Assembly (NCBI GenBank): GCA_900470155.1
Contig: UBZT01000007.1
Coordinates: 248,001-312,000, forward strand
Direction: 5' to 3'
Source: Hyphomicrobiales bacterium
Lineage (GTDB): Bacteria > Pseudomonadota > Alphaproteobacteria > Rhizobiales > Rhizobiaceae
DNA: 64,000 bases
The translations under genes and the position numbers were made by a program. How positions within the stretch are numbered: the stretch's first letter is position 1; every line of letters starts with the position of its first letter. The notes under the pieces were generated by a model, which was given only the letters and a program-made list of their open reading frames with translations, was not told the origin of the DNA and did not search any database. Positions 1 through 10,272 of this stretch are shown one piece after another.

Positions 1-2
1 CA

Positions 3-377
3 GTTGTCGCTTTGGCGCCGGAAATCTTCAACGGTACCTATGGAGCGTCCAAGGCCTTTGTGCTGGCGCTGACCCAGGCGCTCGCCCATGAACTGGCGGA
101 CAGCGGCGTGCGTATTCAGGCGGTCCTACCCGGCCTGACACGTACCGAAATCTTCGACCGTGTCGGCAGCAGTTTCGACCATATTGATCCAGAGCGCGTC
201 ATGGATGTCGATGACATGGTCTCTGCAGCGCTGGCCGGCCTCGACCAGGGAGAATTGGTGACAATTCCGTCCTTGGCTGACGTATCGCTTCTCTCGACAT
301 TCAATGCCGGCCGCGCGGCTCTCGGCCCGCATCTCTCGCATCGTCTGCCCGCAGAGCGATATGGCACCCGCGCTTGA
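3..377 (+). CDS. Short-chain dehydrogenase/reductase, C-terminal part (5' end outside window)
   Basis: The reading frame is open to the left window edge, so the gene starts upstream; an internal TTG at 12 is not its start. The visible 124 residues contain the SDR active-site signature TYGASK (catalytic Tyr and Lys four residues apart). This is followed by the helix ALTQALAHELADSGVRIQAVLPG, quoted in part, typical of classical SDRs, where Pro-Gly follows the strand that carries the cofactor-loop residues. SDRs use NAD(P)H to reduce or oxidise alcohols and ketones in the cytoplasm. The N-terminal Rossmann glycine motif is not in the window. The substrate cannot be inferred. The gene converges on a cytochrome P450, so a shared oxidative pathway is possible but unproven. 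Confidence 0.85.
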   Translation, partial: VVALAPEIFNGTYGASKAFVLALTQALAHELADSGVRIQAVLPGLTRTEIFDRVGSSFDHIDPERVMDVDDMVSAALAGLDQGELVTIPSLADVSLLSTFNAGRAALGPHLSHRLPAERYGTRA

Positions 378-394
378 GGTCGGCTGTCTAGCGC

Positions 395-1639
395 CTACCA
401 GACCAGATCGAGACGCTCCAGACCGTGGAAATGATAGACATCCTTGACCACGGGCTTGGCTGCGATTTTGACGCCGGGTAGGCGCTTGAAGAGCAGCGGC
501 AGCACGATGTTCAGCTCCAGTCGAGCCAGCGGCGCGCCGATGCAGAAATGGATGCCGGCGCCAAACGAAAGGTTGGCGCCGTCGTCGCGCGCAGGCTTGA
601 AGCGCAGCGGATCGCTGAACTTGTGCGGGTCGAGATTGGCCGCGGCCAGAATCAGGCTGACCTTGTCGCCTCGGTTGAGCGATACGCCGTCGATTTCGCA
701 TGGCTCCAGGCAGTAGCGCTGGAAGATATGCACGGGCGCGCAGATGCGCAGCGTTTCCTCGACGGTCCGCTCGGTTGCCTTGGCATCCGCAAACAGGTCC
801 TTGGGATCCAGCCCGCTTTCGAGAATGATCCTGACCGAATTGCCGATCTGATGCACGGTCGCCTCGTGGCCCGCGTTCAGCAGCACGATCGTGGTCGAGA
901 TCAACTCGTCCTCGGTCAGATACTGGCCCTTGTGCTCCGTATGGATCATGTGGCTGAGCAGATCGTCCTCGGGTGTCGCTCGCCGTTCGGCGATGACGCC
1001 GCGTATATAATCTGCAAATTCCTTTGATGAGCGGTCGGCAGCGTCTTCGTCGGCGCGGGTGCGCTTGAACATATACATGCCGACATAGTCATGCGACCAT
1101 TTCAGCAGCTGTGGTCCCATCTCCTCGGGAATGCCCAGCATCCGCGCGATCATCGTCACCGGAATGATGTCGGCGAACGATGACAGCAACTCCGTTTCGC
1201 CGTCTTTTTCGAAGCGGTCGATCAGTTGATTGGCCATTTCGGCAATTTCCGGTGTCATCTTCTCGACATGACGCGAGACAAAGGCACGGTTGACCAAGGT
1301 GCGAAGCCGGGTGTGTTCGGGAGGTTCCAGTTCAAGCAGGGAATGCAGCTCCGCCTTGTCGAAATGCGCGGTGTGTGGCGCGGGTTCCGGCATGCCGAGC
1401 TCTTCGCGCGTGGCCACATGCAGAATCTGCCGACCGAACCGCCGGTCGCGCAGCAGGGCATTCACGTGATCGTAGCCGGTGAAGAACCATGCTTTCTGTT
1501 CTGCCCAGTAAAAGGTTGGACATGCGGCGTGCAGTGCCGCGTAGGCACGATTTGGGTCGCCGTAGAAGCAAGGATCCCGGGCATCAAGGGAGACGGTGCG
1601 GGTCGCTGGATCTATCGAGAGAAATGAAAGCTCGGTCAT
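395..1639 (-). CDS. Cytochrome P450 (bacterial soluble class)
   Basis: A full-length 414-aa P450. The heme-binding loop FGAGIHFCIGAPLAR has its thiolate ligand at about Cys366. The I-helix oxygen-activation segment reads AGHEAT, where the usual Thr is retained, and the K-helix ETLR motif is present. There is no N-terminal membrane anchor, so the enzyme is cytoplasmic and would need a separate ferredoxin and reductase; neither is in the window. It belongs to the bacterial class I monooxygenases that hydroxylate small hydrophobic molecules. The substrate is unknown. ATG at 1639 was taken as the start because the N-terminus aligns with the usual beginning of the fold; no strong ribosome-binding site is visible. 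It is convergent with the partial SDR and followed 5' by the GGDEF gene on the same strand. Confidence 0.93.
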   Translation of the reverse strand: MTELSFLSIDPATRTVSLDARDPCFYGDPNRAYAALHAACPTFYWAEQKAWFFTGYDHVNALLRDRRFGRQILHVATREELGMPEPAPHTAHFDKAELHSLLELEPPEHTRLRTLVNRAFVSRHVEKMTPEIAEMANQLIDRFEKDGETELLSSFADIIPVTMIARMLGIPEEMGPQLLKWSHDYVGMYMFKRTRADEDAADRSSKEFADYIRGVIAERRATPEDDLLSHMIHTEHKGQYLTEDELISTTIVLLNAGHEATVHQIGNSVRIILESGLDPKDLFADAKATERTVEETLRICAPVHIFQRYCLEPCEIDGVSLNRGDKVSLILAAANLDPHKFSDPLRFKPARDDGANLSFGAGIHFCIGAPLARLELNIVLPLLFKRLPGVKIAAKPVVKDVYHFHGLERLDLVW

Positions 1640-1692
1640 GGAGGTTGTCTAGCGCAAAGAAGAGGAAGGGCAAAGGGTATGGTGGCGGCGAA

Positions 1693-2937
1693 TTAGTGAT
1701 CATCCGGCGCGGCAAAAGCAGCAAGGCGCTTGAGAATCGCGACGTGCCGGTCCGCTTGGTCGTCGAGTGCATCGGTGCGTCCGTGCGGTACGGTTACGAC
1801 ACGCTCGCCGTTCGTGACCGCTGTGCGGTTGCGCCCCTTACCCTTGGCCTTGTAGAGCGCCTTGTCGGCATTTGTCATCATCTTGTCGAGATTGGCGTCG
1901 GCCATCGCCGATACCGCGATGCCGATGCTGACTGTGACCGACGTTGAGACAGCTCCGGCCGGAATTCGTTTCTCCGCCAATGCAAGACGAGTGGTCTCGG
2001 CGACAAGTGCCGCATCTCGGGCGCCGGTGACGGACAGCACGGCGGCGAACTCTTCACCGCCGGTCCTCCCGAAGGCGGAACCTTGCGGCAAGAGAGACGT
2101 GCACAGCCGCGTAAACTCGCACAACACCAGGTCGCCTGTCTGGTGGCCATATTGGTCGTTGATCTGCTTGAAATGATCGAGATCAAACAGAAGCAGTGCA
2201 ATGGCCGGCTTTCCTGCCCGTGTCATCATCTCATCGAACGCCTCGTTCACACCCCGCCGATTGAGGGCTCCGGTAAGGGGATCGGTGCGGACCAGTTCTT
2301 GAAGTTTTGCTTCGGATTGATCCATCAGCATCTTGGCGAGGATGACGGTGGCTGTGACGAAGCCGACAATTGCGACCATGCCCACATAGGCCTTGATGGT
2401 CAGGTCCTGAAAACCGTTCGGCATGCGCGTGACGACAAGACCGGCAAACACGATGCCGCTGATCGCCTGAAGGATCCAGACCGCAGCCAGCTTCTGCCGG
2501 TAGAAAGCGGTGCTGAAGGCCGATTTGCTGACGGTGTAGGCCATGATGCCAAAGCCCACGCTGGAGGCGATGTCGTAAACCGCAAAGCGGTAGGCAAACT
2601 CGGCGCGAATGAAGGGTAGCAGGTTAGCCGCCGTCCACAGCAGCGGCGGAAGCAGAAACAGGCGCGGCGGCCGCCGTCTGTCAAAACTCGCCAAGCCCAC
2701 CGCCCAGCAGCTGAAGGACAGGAGCGAGATGAAATTGGCGACTTGAATCGAGATGAAATCGGGAATCTCGTTGCGGGTTGCAACAAGACCGAGGCCAAGC
2801 GCGTGAGCGGCAAATCCGAGGCCAAACCACAGGTAATGTCTTTGGTTGGGAGCATGCAGCCAGATCGCGATCAAGAGAATCGAAAACGTTCCGGTCTGGG
2901 TAACCCAGAGCAGAAACGCCGTCTTCACATCGAGCAC
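1693..2937 (-). CDS. Membrane-bound GGDEF diguanylate cyclase
   Basis: About 414 aa. The N-terminal half has roughly six hydrophobic segments (about residues 5-205), a membrane sensor region of no family I can name. The C-terminal GGDEF domain begins at DPLTGALNRRG. It has FDLDHFKQIND for metal/GTP binding and the active-site loop GGEEF, so synthesis of cyclic di-GMP from two GTP at the inner membrane is expected. The residues five positions before GGEEF read PQGS rather than RxxD, so the inhibitory I-site is absent and product inhibition is not expected. The longest frame begins with TTG at 2946, but an AGGA lies right against that codon; GTG at 2937 is about nine bases away and is preferred. 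Confidence 0.88.
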   Translation of the reverse strand: MLDVKTAFLLWVTQTGTFSILLIAIWLHAPNQRHYLWFGLGFAAHALGLGLVATRNEIPDFISIQVANFISLLSFSCWAVGLASFDRRRPPRLFLLPPLLWTAANLLPFIRAEFAYRFAVYDIASSVGFGIMAYTVSKSAFSTAFYRQKLAAVWILQAISGIVFAGLVVTRMPNGFQDLTIKAYVGMVAIVGFVTATVILAKMLMDQSEAKLQELVRTDPLTGALNRRGVNEAFDEMMTRAGKPAIALLLFDLDHFKQINDQYGHQTGDLVLCEFTRLCTSLLPQGSAFGRTGGEEFAAVLSVTGARDAALVAETTRLALAEKRIPAGAVSTSVTVSIGIAVSAMADANLDKMMTNADKALYKAKGKGRNRTAVTNGERVVTVPHGRTDALDDQADRHVAILKRLAAFAAPDDH

Positions 2938-3297
2938 GGCGAACAATCCTAAAATTAGTCCAAGCAGTTTCCATGCTAAAATGATCCAGATGCGTTAAGC
3001 AGTCGCTACGAAAAACCGCAGAATTGAGGGGCTGTGGCATTTTTGCAGAGACCAGGAATTACCGAAGATTCACCATGTTAGCCCTTTCTTGTGAACCGCC
3101 GCCGATGCTTTGCCTTGCCATTGGCAAAAGCCTCGCAAACCCGCTAGTCGGGTGGCTGTGGTCTGTGTGGCACCATTAAGGATATCCCTCTCTCGCGTCT
3201 TGAATGTCAGGGTGCGGACACTCTATGTAGGGGTTGACAGATTTTATGTGATTCCCGCCGCCGATCGGTGCCGGGGAGAAGCTGATAAAGGACCGAC
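2938..3297. other. 360-bp divergent intergenic region between the GGDEF gene and clpP
   Basis: No convincing ORF. The right half carries the clpP promoter candidate described separately. The left part (about 2950-3100) is AT-richer and should hold the promoter of the minus-strand GGDEF gene, but no clear -35/-10 pair could be assigned. A second TTGACA-like hexamer sits at 3234-3239 without a good -10 at the right distance. Confidence 0.5.
3199..3228 (+). promoter_or_regulatory. Putative heat-shock sigma (RpoH-type) promoter of clpP
   Basis: CTTGAA at 3199-3204 is followed after 18 nt by CTATGT (3223-3228). The CTTGAA -35 with a CTAT-type -10 resembles alphaproteobacterial RpoH promoters, and Clp protease genes are typical RpoH targets. 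The assignment is by motif only. It lies about 70 nt upstream of the clpP start. Confidence 0.45.
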
Positions 3298-3933
3298 ATG
3301 AGAAATCCCGTTGATACCGCCCTGGCTCTGGTGCCGATGGTCGTGGAGCAGACCAATCGCGGCGAACGCTCCTACGATATCTTCTCCCGACTGCTGAAGG
3401 AGCGGATCATCTTCTTGACCGGTCCGGTCGAGGACAACATGGCGTCGCTGGTCTGTGCCCAGTTGCTCTTCCTTGAGGCCGAAAACCCCAAGAAGGAAAT
3501 TGCCATCTACATCAATTCGCCGGGCGGCATCGTCACCGCCGGCATGGCAATTTACGACACGATGCAGTTCATCCGTCCGGCCGTATCGACGCTGTGCGTC
3601 GGTCAGGCGGCGTCGATGGGTTCGCTGCTTCTGGCAGCCGGCGAAAAGGGCATGCGCTTTGCGACGCCCAACGCCCGTGTCATGGTGCATCAGCCTTCGG
3701 GCGGCTTCCAGGGACAGGCGTCCGACATTGAGCGCCATGCTCGTGACATCATTAAGATGAAGCGTCGCCTCAATGAGATCTACGTGAAGCACACGGGTCG
3801 CACGCTCGAAGAAGTGGAAAACACGCTTGACCGTGACCATTTCATGGAAGCAAGCGAAGCGCAGGAATGGGGTCTGATTGACCGTATTCTGACGTCGCGT
3901 GTTGAAGTTGAAGGTGCAGCTCCGTCGGCCTGA
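3298..3933 (+). CDS. clpP: ATP-dependent Clp protease proteolytic subunit ClpP
   Basis: A 211-aa serine peptidase that forms the tetradecameric chamber of ClpXP/ClpAP in the cytoplasm. The triad is visible: Ser106 in GQAASMGS, His131 in MVHQPSGG, Asp180 in LDRDHF. The oxyanion loop NSPGG is at residues 73-77. Length and N-terminus fit the main rhizobial ClpP. It sits directly before clpX, its unfoldase partner, with 293 bp between, and lon follows; this is the standard protease block of rhizobia. In Caulobacter ClpXP degrades CtrA and other cell-cycle regulators, so it links functionally to divK/pleD further along this window. Rhizobia usually carry additional ClpP paralogues elsewhere. Confidence 0.98.
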   Translation: MRNPVDTALALVPMVVEQTNRGERSYDIFSRLLKERIIFLTGPVEDNMASLVCAQLLFLEAENPKKEIAIYINSPGGIVTAGMAIYDTMQFIRPAVSTLCVGQAASMGSLLLAAGEKGMRFATPNARVMVHQPSGGFQGQASDIERHARDIIKMKRRLNEIYVKHTGRTLEEVENTLDRDHFMEASEAQEWGLIDRILTSRVEVEGAAPSA

Positions 3934-4226
3934 TACCATTGCGGCTTATCCTCCAGCGCCATGAGGCGCCGCAGGATGTGAACAGCCGAGGGGTTTAAAG
4001 TCGGCGCGAAAGCGCTAATAGTAGAATTAAGGCTATGTTGAATTCTTATGACATAGTCTGCCGCGTTAAGGGGTTTTCGTTGCCGCCGTTCCGGGTCTTG
4101 CTCGGATCGGCTAGTAGCTCCTGATCGGAAAGGGTTTCGGCCATCGGTGGTGGTCGGAGCCGGACGGTTTGAGTGATCGCCCTGCCGCAACAACGCGGTG
4201 GCGCGGCGTGCTGGAAGGATAAAGAC
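3934..4226. other. clpP-clpX intergenic region with inverted repeat
   Basis: 293 bp without an ORF I would support. It contains a GC-rich hairpin around GGCGCC at about 3956-3975 without a U-run. It also has an inverted repeat CTATGT (4033-4038) and ACATAG (4051-4056) separated by 12 nt, which could be an operator or a weak stem. The length of the gap suggests clpX may have its own promoter, but none is clear. Confidence 0.4.
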
Positions 4227-5504
<1,278 letters not shown>

Positions 5505-5527
5505 GCAAGTTGAGCTGACACAATCAC

Positions 5528-5558
5528 AAAAGGCTCGCCATGTTGGCGGGCCTTTTTT
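5528..5558 (+). terminator. Intrinsic terminator after clpX
   Basis: A 12-bp stem, AAAGGCTCGCCA with TGGCGGGCCTTT (one G-T wobble), loop TGT, followed by a T-run. It ends the clpX transcript 24 nt after the stop codon. Confidence 0.9.
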
Positions 5559-5945
5559 GTATCGTCATGAATTTGCGGGGAATTCTATCGTGCATGCGCC
5601 CGCGATGGATGTCGCTTGCGATAGGCTTGGATTGGAATCGGTAGTCAGCGTGGTCTTGCTCGGACGTATGCGTCCGATTTTCGCCCGCGTTATCCCTTAT
5701 CTTCTTCGCTTTAATCCACAGCGCATTCAGACATGCACGCATGGTTCGGACCAGCCTAAGTGATTAGTGTAAAAGTTCGACGCACTCTGTCATGCTGTCG
5801 TCACAGATTCGCGACCGCACCTTCGGTCAGGCTTGAATAACGCATGCCGCCACTCCACTTGTTGGGGGAGCAAGAAATATGCCGGTCGCCTTCGGGGGCA
5901 GGCATCAAGTCCCGGGTTACATCGGGACCTCGGAAAGGAAGTGAA
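5559..5945. other. clpX-lon intergenic region
   Basis: 387 bp with no supported gene. It includes a small hairpin CGGACG-TATG-CGTCCG at 5661-5676 followed by ATTTT, too short to call a terminator. The sequence turns AT-richer toward 5700-5800. The last 120 bp hold the lon promoter candidate and leader. An extended reading of the lon frame back to 5844 has no ribosome-binding site. Confidence 0.4.
5832..5861 (+). promoter_or_regulatory. Putative heat-shock sigma promoter of lon
   Basis: CTTGAA at 5832-5837 is followed 15 nt later by CTCCACTT, reminiscent of the C-rich -10 of RpoH promoters. lon is a classical RpoH-dependent gene in proteobacteria. Motif-based and tentative. Confidence 0.35.
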
Positions 5946-8363
5946 ATGCCGAAAACGTCTGCTGCACACGAGAGCAATACCTATCCGGTGCTGCCTTTGC
6001 GCGACATCGTGGTCTTCCCGCACATGATCGTGCCTTTGTTCGTCGGCCGTGAAAAATCCATCCGCGCTCTTGAAGAGGTGATGGGTTCCGACAAGCAGAT
6101 CATGCTGGCCACACAGATCAACGCCAGTGACGACGATCCGTCGCCCTCCGCCATTTACGAGGTCGGTACGGTCGCCAATGTCCTGCAACTGCTGAAGCTG
6201 CCCGATGGCACCGTCAAGGTGCTGATCGAAGGCCGCGCGCGCGCCAAGATCGAATCGTACACCGCTCGTGAAGATTATTATGAGGCGTCCGCCCATGTTC
6301 TCGCCGAGCCGGAAGAAGATGCCGTCGAGATCGAAGCGCTTTCGCGCTCGGTGGTCTCCGAATTCGAAAACTACGTCAAGCTGAACAAGAAAATCTCGCC
6401 GGAAGTCGTGGGTGCCGCGAGCCAGATCGAGGATTACTCGAAGCTCGCCGACACGGTCGCTTCGCACCTGTCCATCAAGATCACCGAAAAGCAGGAAATG
6501 CTCGAAACGGTGAGCGTCAAGACGCGCCTTGAAAAGGCCCTTGGCTTCATGGAAGGCGAGATTTCGGTTCTCCAGGTCGAGAAGCGCATCCGTTCGCGCG
6601 TCAAGCGCCAGATGGAAAAGACCCAGCGCGAATACTACCTCAACGAACAGATGAAGGCGATCCAGAAGGAACTCGGCGACGGCGAAGACGGTCGCGACGA
6701 GATGGCCGAACTGGAAGAGCGCATCGCCAAGACCAAGCTTTCCAAGGAAGCCAAGGAAAAGGCCGACGCCGAGCTGAAGAAGCTGCGCCACATGAGCCCG
6801 ATGTCAGCCGAGGCAACGGTTGTTCGCAACTACCTCGACTGGCTGCTCGGTCTGCCATGGAGCAAGAAGTCCAAGGTCAAGGTTGATCTCAACCTTGCTG
6901 AAAAGACCCTCGATGAGGACCATTTCGGCCTCGACAAGGTCAAGGAACGCATTGTCGAGTATCTGGCGGTGCAGGCCCGTGCGACCAAGCTCAAGGGACC
7001 GATCCTGTGCCTCGTCGGACCTCCGGGCGTTGGTAAGACGTCGCTTGCCAAGTCGATCGCCAAGGCGACCGGCCGCGAATATGTACGCATGGCGCTGGGC
7101 GGCGTTCGTGACGAAGCGGAAATCCGCGGTCACCGTCGGACCTATATCGGTTCGATGCCTGGCAAGATCGTGCAGTCGATGAAGAAGGCGAAGAAATCCA
7201 ACCCGCTCTTCCTGCTCGACGAGATCGATAAGATGGGCATGGATTTCCGTGGCGATCCGTCGTCGGCGTTGCTCGAGGTGCTGGATCCGGAACAGAACTC
7301 GACCTTCATGGACCACTACCTGGAAGTCGAATACGACCTGTCCAACGTGATGTTCGTCACGACCGCGAATACGCTAAATATTCCCGGCCCCCTGATGGAC
7401 CGCATGGAGATCATCCGCATCGCCGGCTACACCGAGGATGAAAAGCTGGAAATCGCCAAGCGTCACCTTCTGCCGAAGGCGATCAGGGAACACGCCCTGC
7501 GCCCGGAAGAATTCTCCGTTGCCGACAGTGCGATCATGGCGATCATCCAGCAGTACACCCGCGAAGCCGGTGTGCGTTCGTTCGAACGCGAATTGATGAA
7601 GCTCGCCCGCAAGGCGGTCACCGAGATCATCAAGGGCAAGGTGACCTCGGTTGCCGTGACCGGTGCCAACATCAACGAATATCTCGGCGTTCCGCGCTAT
7701 CGCCACGGCGAAGCGGAAGGCGAGGATCAGGTTGGTGTCGTCACGGGTCTGGCCTGGACGGAAGTGGGCGGCGAACTGCTGACCATTGAAGGCGTGATGA
7801 TGCCGGGCAAGGGTCGCATGACCGTAACCGGCAACCTGAAGGAAGTGATGAAGGAATCGATTTCGGCAGCGGCATCCTATGTCCGCTCGCGCGCCGTCGA
7901 TTTCGGCATCGAGCCGCCGCGCTTCGACAAGTCGGATATCCACGTGCACGTGCCGGAAGGTGCGACGCCGAAGGATGGTCCGTCCGCCGGTGTGGCGATG
8001 GCAACGGCGATCGTCTCGATCATGACCGGTATTCCGGTCAACAAGGACGTGGCGATGACGGGTGAAATCACCCTGCGCGGCCGCGTGCTTCCGATCGGTG
8101 GCCTGAAGGAAAAGCTGCTCGCAGCGCTTCGTGGCGGCATCAAGAAGGTTCTGATCCCGGAAGAAAACGCCAAGGACCTGGCGGACATTCCGGACAATGT
8201 GAAGAACAATCTCGAGATCGTTCCGGTGTCGCGCATGGGCGAGGTTATTCGCCATGCGCTGCTGCGTGTGCCCGACCCGATCGAGTGGGATGGCACCGTT
8301 GAAACGCCTGCCATCGGCACCGTCGAAGGCGTCGATGAAACCGGTGCGGCGATCGCTCACTGA
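5946..8363 (+). CDS. lon: ATP-dependent protease Lon
   Basis: An 805-aa LonA protease that degrades misfolded and specific regulatory proteins in the cytoplasm. The N-terminal substrate-binding domain starts [13 protein letters not shown], followed by a coiled-coil linker. The AAA+ module has Walker A GPPGVGKT and Walker [10 protein letters not shown]. The C-terminal serine-lysine protease domain has Ser680 in PKDGPSAG and its Lys in [10 protein letters not shown]. The start at 5946 is preceded by GGAAAGGAAG and gives the expected length (E. coli Lon 784 aa, catalytic Ser679). In Caulobacter Lon degrades DnaA, CcrM and SciP. It is followed by an intrinsic terminator and then hupB, the usual neighbour order. 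Confidence 0.98.
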   Translation: MPKTSAAHESNTYPVLPLRDIVVFPHMIVPLFVGREKSIRALEEVMGSDKQIMLATQINASDDDPSPSAIYEVGTVANVLQLLKLPDGTVKVLIEGRARAKIESYTAREDYYEASAHVLAEPEEDAVEIEALSRSVVSEFENYVKLNKKISPEVVGAASQIEDYSKLADTVASHLSIKITEKQEMLETVSVKTRLEKALGFMEGEISVLQVEKRIRSRVKRQMEKTQREYYLNEQMKAIQKELGDGEDGRDEMAELEERIAKTKLSKEAKEKADAELKKLRHMSPMSAEATVVRNYLDWLLGLPWSKKSKVKVDLNLAEKTLDEDHFGLDKVKERIVEYLAVQARATKLKGPILCLVGPPGVGKTSLAKSIAKATGREYVRMALGGVRDEAEIRGHRRTYIGSMPGKIVQSMKKAKKSNPLFLLDEIDKMGMDFRGDPSSALLEVLDPEQNSTFMDHYLEVEYDLSNVMFVTTANTLNIPGPLMDRMEIIRIAGYTEDEKLEIAKRHLLPKAIREHALRPEEFSVADSAIMAIIQQYTREAGVRSFERELMKLARKAVTEIIKGKVTSVAVTGANINEYLGVPRYRHGEAEGEDQVGVVTGLAWTEVGGELLTIEGVMMPGKGRMTVTGNLKEVMKESISAAASYVRSRAVDFGIEPPRFDKSDIHVHVPEGATPKDGPSAGVAMATAIVSIMTGIPVNKDVAMTGEITLRGRVLPIGGLKEKLLAALRGGIKKVLIPEENAKDLADIPDNVKNNLEIVPVSRMGEVIRHALLRVPDPIEWDGTVETPAIGTVEGVDETGAAIAH

Positions 8364-8406
8364 GGCATTTCTGCCATGCTTGCGCCATAAAGGCGAAAAA
8401 CAACGA

Positions 8407-8436
8407 AAAAGGCTGGCATTTATGCCAGCCTTTTTT
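8407..8436 (+). terminator. Intrinsic terminator after lon
   Basis: Stem AAAGGCTGGCA with TGCCAGCCTTT, four-base loop, and six or more T residues, 44 nt after the lon stop codon. Confidence 0.92.
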
Positions 8437-8568
8437 GTGAAAAGTCTCGGGAATGGCTTGTTTTCCGGGGTATTCGGGTGCTTTTGAGTTGCGCAGGGCA
8501 GAAGCATTCGTATTCTCCGCCCGACTTATCCATTGAGTCGTTTCATACCAATCAGAAAGGGTGGAAAC

Positions 8569-8844
8569 ATGAACAAGAACGAACTCGTATCCGCGGTTGC
8601 CGAGAAGGCTGGCCTGACTAAGGCCGATGCGGCCTCTGCCGTCGATGCCGTTTTTGAAACGGTCCAGGCTGAACTGAAGAGCGGCGGTGACATCCGTCTC
8701 GCCGGTTTCGGCGCGTTCACCGTGGCTCGTCGCGAAGCCTCCAAGGGCCGCAACCCGTCCACCGGTGCTGAAGTCGATATTCCGGCTCGCAACGTTCCGA
8801 AGTTCACGGCCGGCAAGGGCCTGAAGGACGCCGTCAACTCCTAA
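8569..8844 (+). CDS. hupB: Histone-like DNA-binding protein HU-beta
   Basis: 91 aa, the exact size of bacterial HU. It begins MNKNELVSAVAEKAGL and carries the diagnostic DNA-arm signature GFGAFTVARREASKGRNP followed by PARNVPKF. HU dimers bend DNA and organise the nucleoid, helping replication, repair and recombination. ATG at 8569 follows AAAGGGTGG at normal spacing; a longer frame upstream has no ribosome-binding site. It is monocistronic: a terminator precedes it (lon) and another follows. Confidence 0.97.
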   Translation: MNKNELVSAVAEKAGLTKADAASAVDAVFETVQAELKSGGDIRLAGFGAFTVARREASKGRNPSTGAEVDIPARNVPKFTAGKGLKDAVNS

Positions 8845-8895
8845 GGGAGAACGGTAAGCCGCCCCGTGTTTTACGGTGGTCGCAGACAAGACTTG

Positions 8896-8924
8896 AGCCC
8901 GGCCATTGTGCCGGGCTTTCTTTT
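8896..8924 (+). terminator. Intrinsic terminator after hupB
   Basis: Stem AGCCCGGC with GCCGGGCT around a six-base loop, then TTCTTTT. It lies 50 nt after the hupB stop codon and isolates hupB from the riboswitch downstream. Confidence 0.88.
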
Positions 8925-8980
8925 GCCCGTCTTGCGTTGCAGCAAACCTTGCCATATTCCTTGCGAGCCGGTTTGCCGGC

Positions 8981-9140
8981 ATTCGTTCTCAGGGCGGGGT
9001 GCAACTCCCCACCGGCGGTAAGGGGGATCCCCAAGCCCGCGAGCGCCTGTTTCTTTCACGGCAGCGTCGGAAGGGGCAGGGTCAGCAGATCCGGTGTGAT
9101 TCCGGAGCCGACGGTATAGTCCGGATGAAAGAGAATGAGG
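8981..9140 (+). promoter_or_regulatory. FMN riboswitch (RFN element)
   Basis: The conserved RFN blocks are all present in order: AGGGCGGGGTGCAACTCCCC and ACCGGCGGTAA, then AGCCCGCGAGC, then GGTCAGCAGATCCGGTG, then ATTCCGGAGCCGACGGTATAG and GGATGAAAGAGAA. The closing P1 stem pairs TTCTC (8986-8990) with GAGAA (9131-9135). RFN elements bind flavin mononucleotide and turn off riboflavin synthesis or uptake genes when FMN is plentiful. Here it leads the transporter gene starting at 9271, not a rib biosynthesis gene. Confidence 0.97.
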
Positions 9141-9194
9141 TCATCGATCGCGGTCTCGTCCGGCTTGCCGGGTGAACGCGATTTGCCGTCTTGT

Positions 9195-9217
9195 CGCCCG
9201 GTTTCGGGCGGTTCTGT
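9195..9217 (+). terminator. Probable expression-platform hairpin of the FMN riboswitch
   Basis: Stem CGCCCG (9195-9200), loop GTTT, CGGGCG (9205-9210), then GTTCTGT. It is preceded by a second small hairpin CCGGC-TT-GCCGG near 9160-9172 that could compete with it. The T-tract is weak, so termination is likely but not certain. Confidence 0.5.
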
Positions 9218-9270
9218 CGTCACCTCATCTGTCCTGATTTGTGTTGGTCCTTTGCAAAAGGAAAACGGAC

Positions 9271-10170
9271 ATGAATCAGAGCTCCTTGTCGCTCTTCCGC
9301 TCCCGCGCCTTCAACGGCGCCGCCTTCATGGTTCTGGCGGGCATCGCCTTTGCCGTGCTCAATGTCGTGACCCAGTGGCTTGCCATGATGCTCGGCTTCC
9401 CGGCCGCCTCGACGGCGTTCTGGCAATATGGCTTTGCCCTCGTTCTCTCCCTGCCGCTGTTGTTTCGCCTCGGTCTGAAGGCCATGCGCACCGACTATCC
9501 GTTGCGCCACGCCTTTCGCGTTTTGCTGGCCGCCTTCGGCGTTCAGGCCTGGGTCATGGGTCTTGCCACCGTGCCGATCTGGCAGGCAATCGCACTGGTG
9601 ATGACGTCGCCCTTCTTCATCATCATCGGCGCCCGTCTCTTTCTGGGGGAAACCGTAGGCCCTGACCGCTGGCTCGCAACCTTTGTTGGTTTCGTTGGCG
9701 CCATGATCATTCTCCAGCCCTGGTCCGACAGCTTTTCGCTGCCTGCTCTGCTACCTGTCCTCTCCGCCCTCCTATGGGGTGGATCTTCATTGCTGATGAA
9801 GAACCTGACGCAGTTCGAAACGCCGGAAACCATCACGGTCTGGCTCCTCGTTCTGTTGACGCCAATCAACGCCGGCCTCGCCATGGCCTCCGGCTTCGTC
9901 ATCCCGGAAGGTTTGGCTCTATGGCTGCTGCTGGCAGCGGGCCTTTTGACCGCGATCGGCCAATATCTGTTGACGCTGGCCTACAATGCTGCGGATGCCG
10001 CCTATGTTCAGCCTTTCGACGATCTGAAGCTGCCGTTGAATGTCTTCGCCGGCTGGTTGGTCTTCGGCTATGCCCCAAGCGGTTATCTGTGGATTGGGGC
10101 TCTGCTGATTCTCTGCGCATCGCTCTTCCTGATGTTGCGCGAAGCCGGTCGCGAGGCGCGATCGAACTAA
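9271..10170 (+). CDS. ribN: Riboflavin importer of the EamA/DMT superfamily (RibN type)
   Basis: 299 aa with about ten hydrophobic segments arranged as two EamA repeats (about residues 15-145 and 155-292); there is no signal peptide. DMT-family carriers move small metabolites across the inner membrane. Function is assigned from context: the gene directly follows an FMN riboswitch, and a riboswitch-controlled EamA protein called RibN has been shown to import riboflavin in Rhizobium leguminosarum. ATG at 9271 has AAAGGA upstream; the frame can be read back ten codons to GTG 9241, but that lacks a ribosome-binding site. I did not align it with RibN, so the symbol rests on family plus riboswitch. 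Confidence 0.82.
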   Translation: MNQSSLSLFRSRAFNGAAFMVLAGIAFAVLNVVTQWLAMMLGFPAASTAFWQYGFALVLSLPLLFRLGLKAMRTDYPLRHAFRVLLAAFGVQAWVMGLATVPIWQAIALVMTSPFFIIIGARLFLGETVGPDRWLATFVGFVGAMIILQPWSDSFSLPALLPVLSALLWGGSSLLMKNLTQFETPETITVWLLVLLTPINAGLAMASGFVIPEGLALWLLLAAGLLTAIGQYLLTLAYNAADAAYVQPFDDLKLPLNVFAGWLVFGYAPSGYLWIGALLILCASLFLMLREAGREARSN

Positions 10171-10200
10171 ACTCAGCGTTGGTGTCCGCAGCGACGGCTA

Positions 10201-10218
10201 TTGTCATCCGCCTGTCAT
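10201..10218 (+). promoter_or_regulatory. Putative PHO box (PhoB site) before the phytase-like gene
   Basis: Direct repeat TTGTCAT-CCGC-CTGTCAT, that is 13 of 14 matches to CTGTCAT-N4-CTGTCAT, the PhoB-binding consensus of rhizobia. It ends 54 nt before the start codon of the phytase-like gene, a plausible distance for a PhoB-activated promoter in which the box replaces the -35 region. Confidence 0.72.
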
Positions 10219-10234
10219 TCACATGACGCAAAAG

Positions 10235-10265
10235 CCTCCTGTTCCCATTTTTCGGAAACAGGAGG
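10235..10265 (+). promoter_or_regulatory. Hairpin that buries the ribosome-binding site of the phytase-like gene
   Basis: CCTCCTGTTCC (10235-10245) pairs with GGAAACAGGAGG (10254-10265): 11 base pairs with one bulged A. The 3' arm contains the whole Shine-Dalgarno sequence AGGAGG, seven bases before ATG 10273. Translation would need melting or an opposing structure. There is no T-run, so it is not a terminator. Confidence 0.65.
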
Positions 10266-10272
10266 TTTCCCC

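Noticed and set aside
10235-10265. A transcription terminator for ribN
   Set aside because: The stem is not followed by a T-run and its 3' arm is the ribosome-binding site of the next gene.
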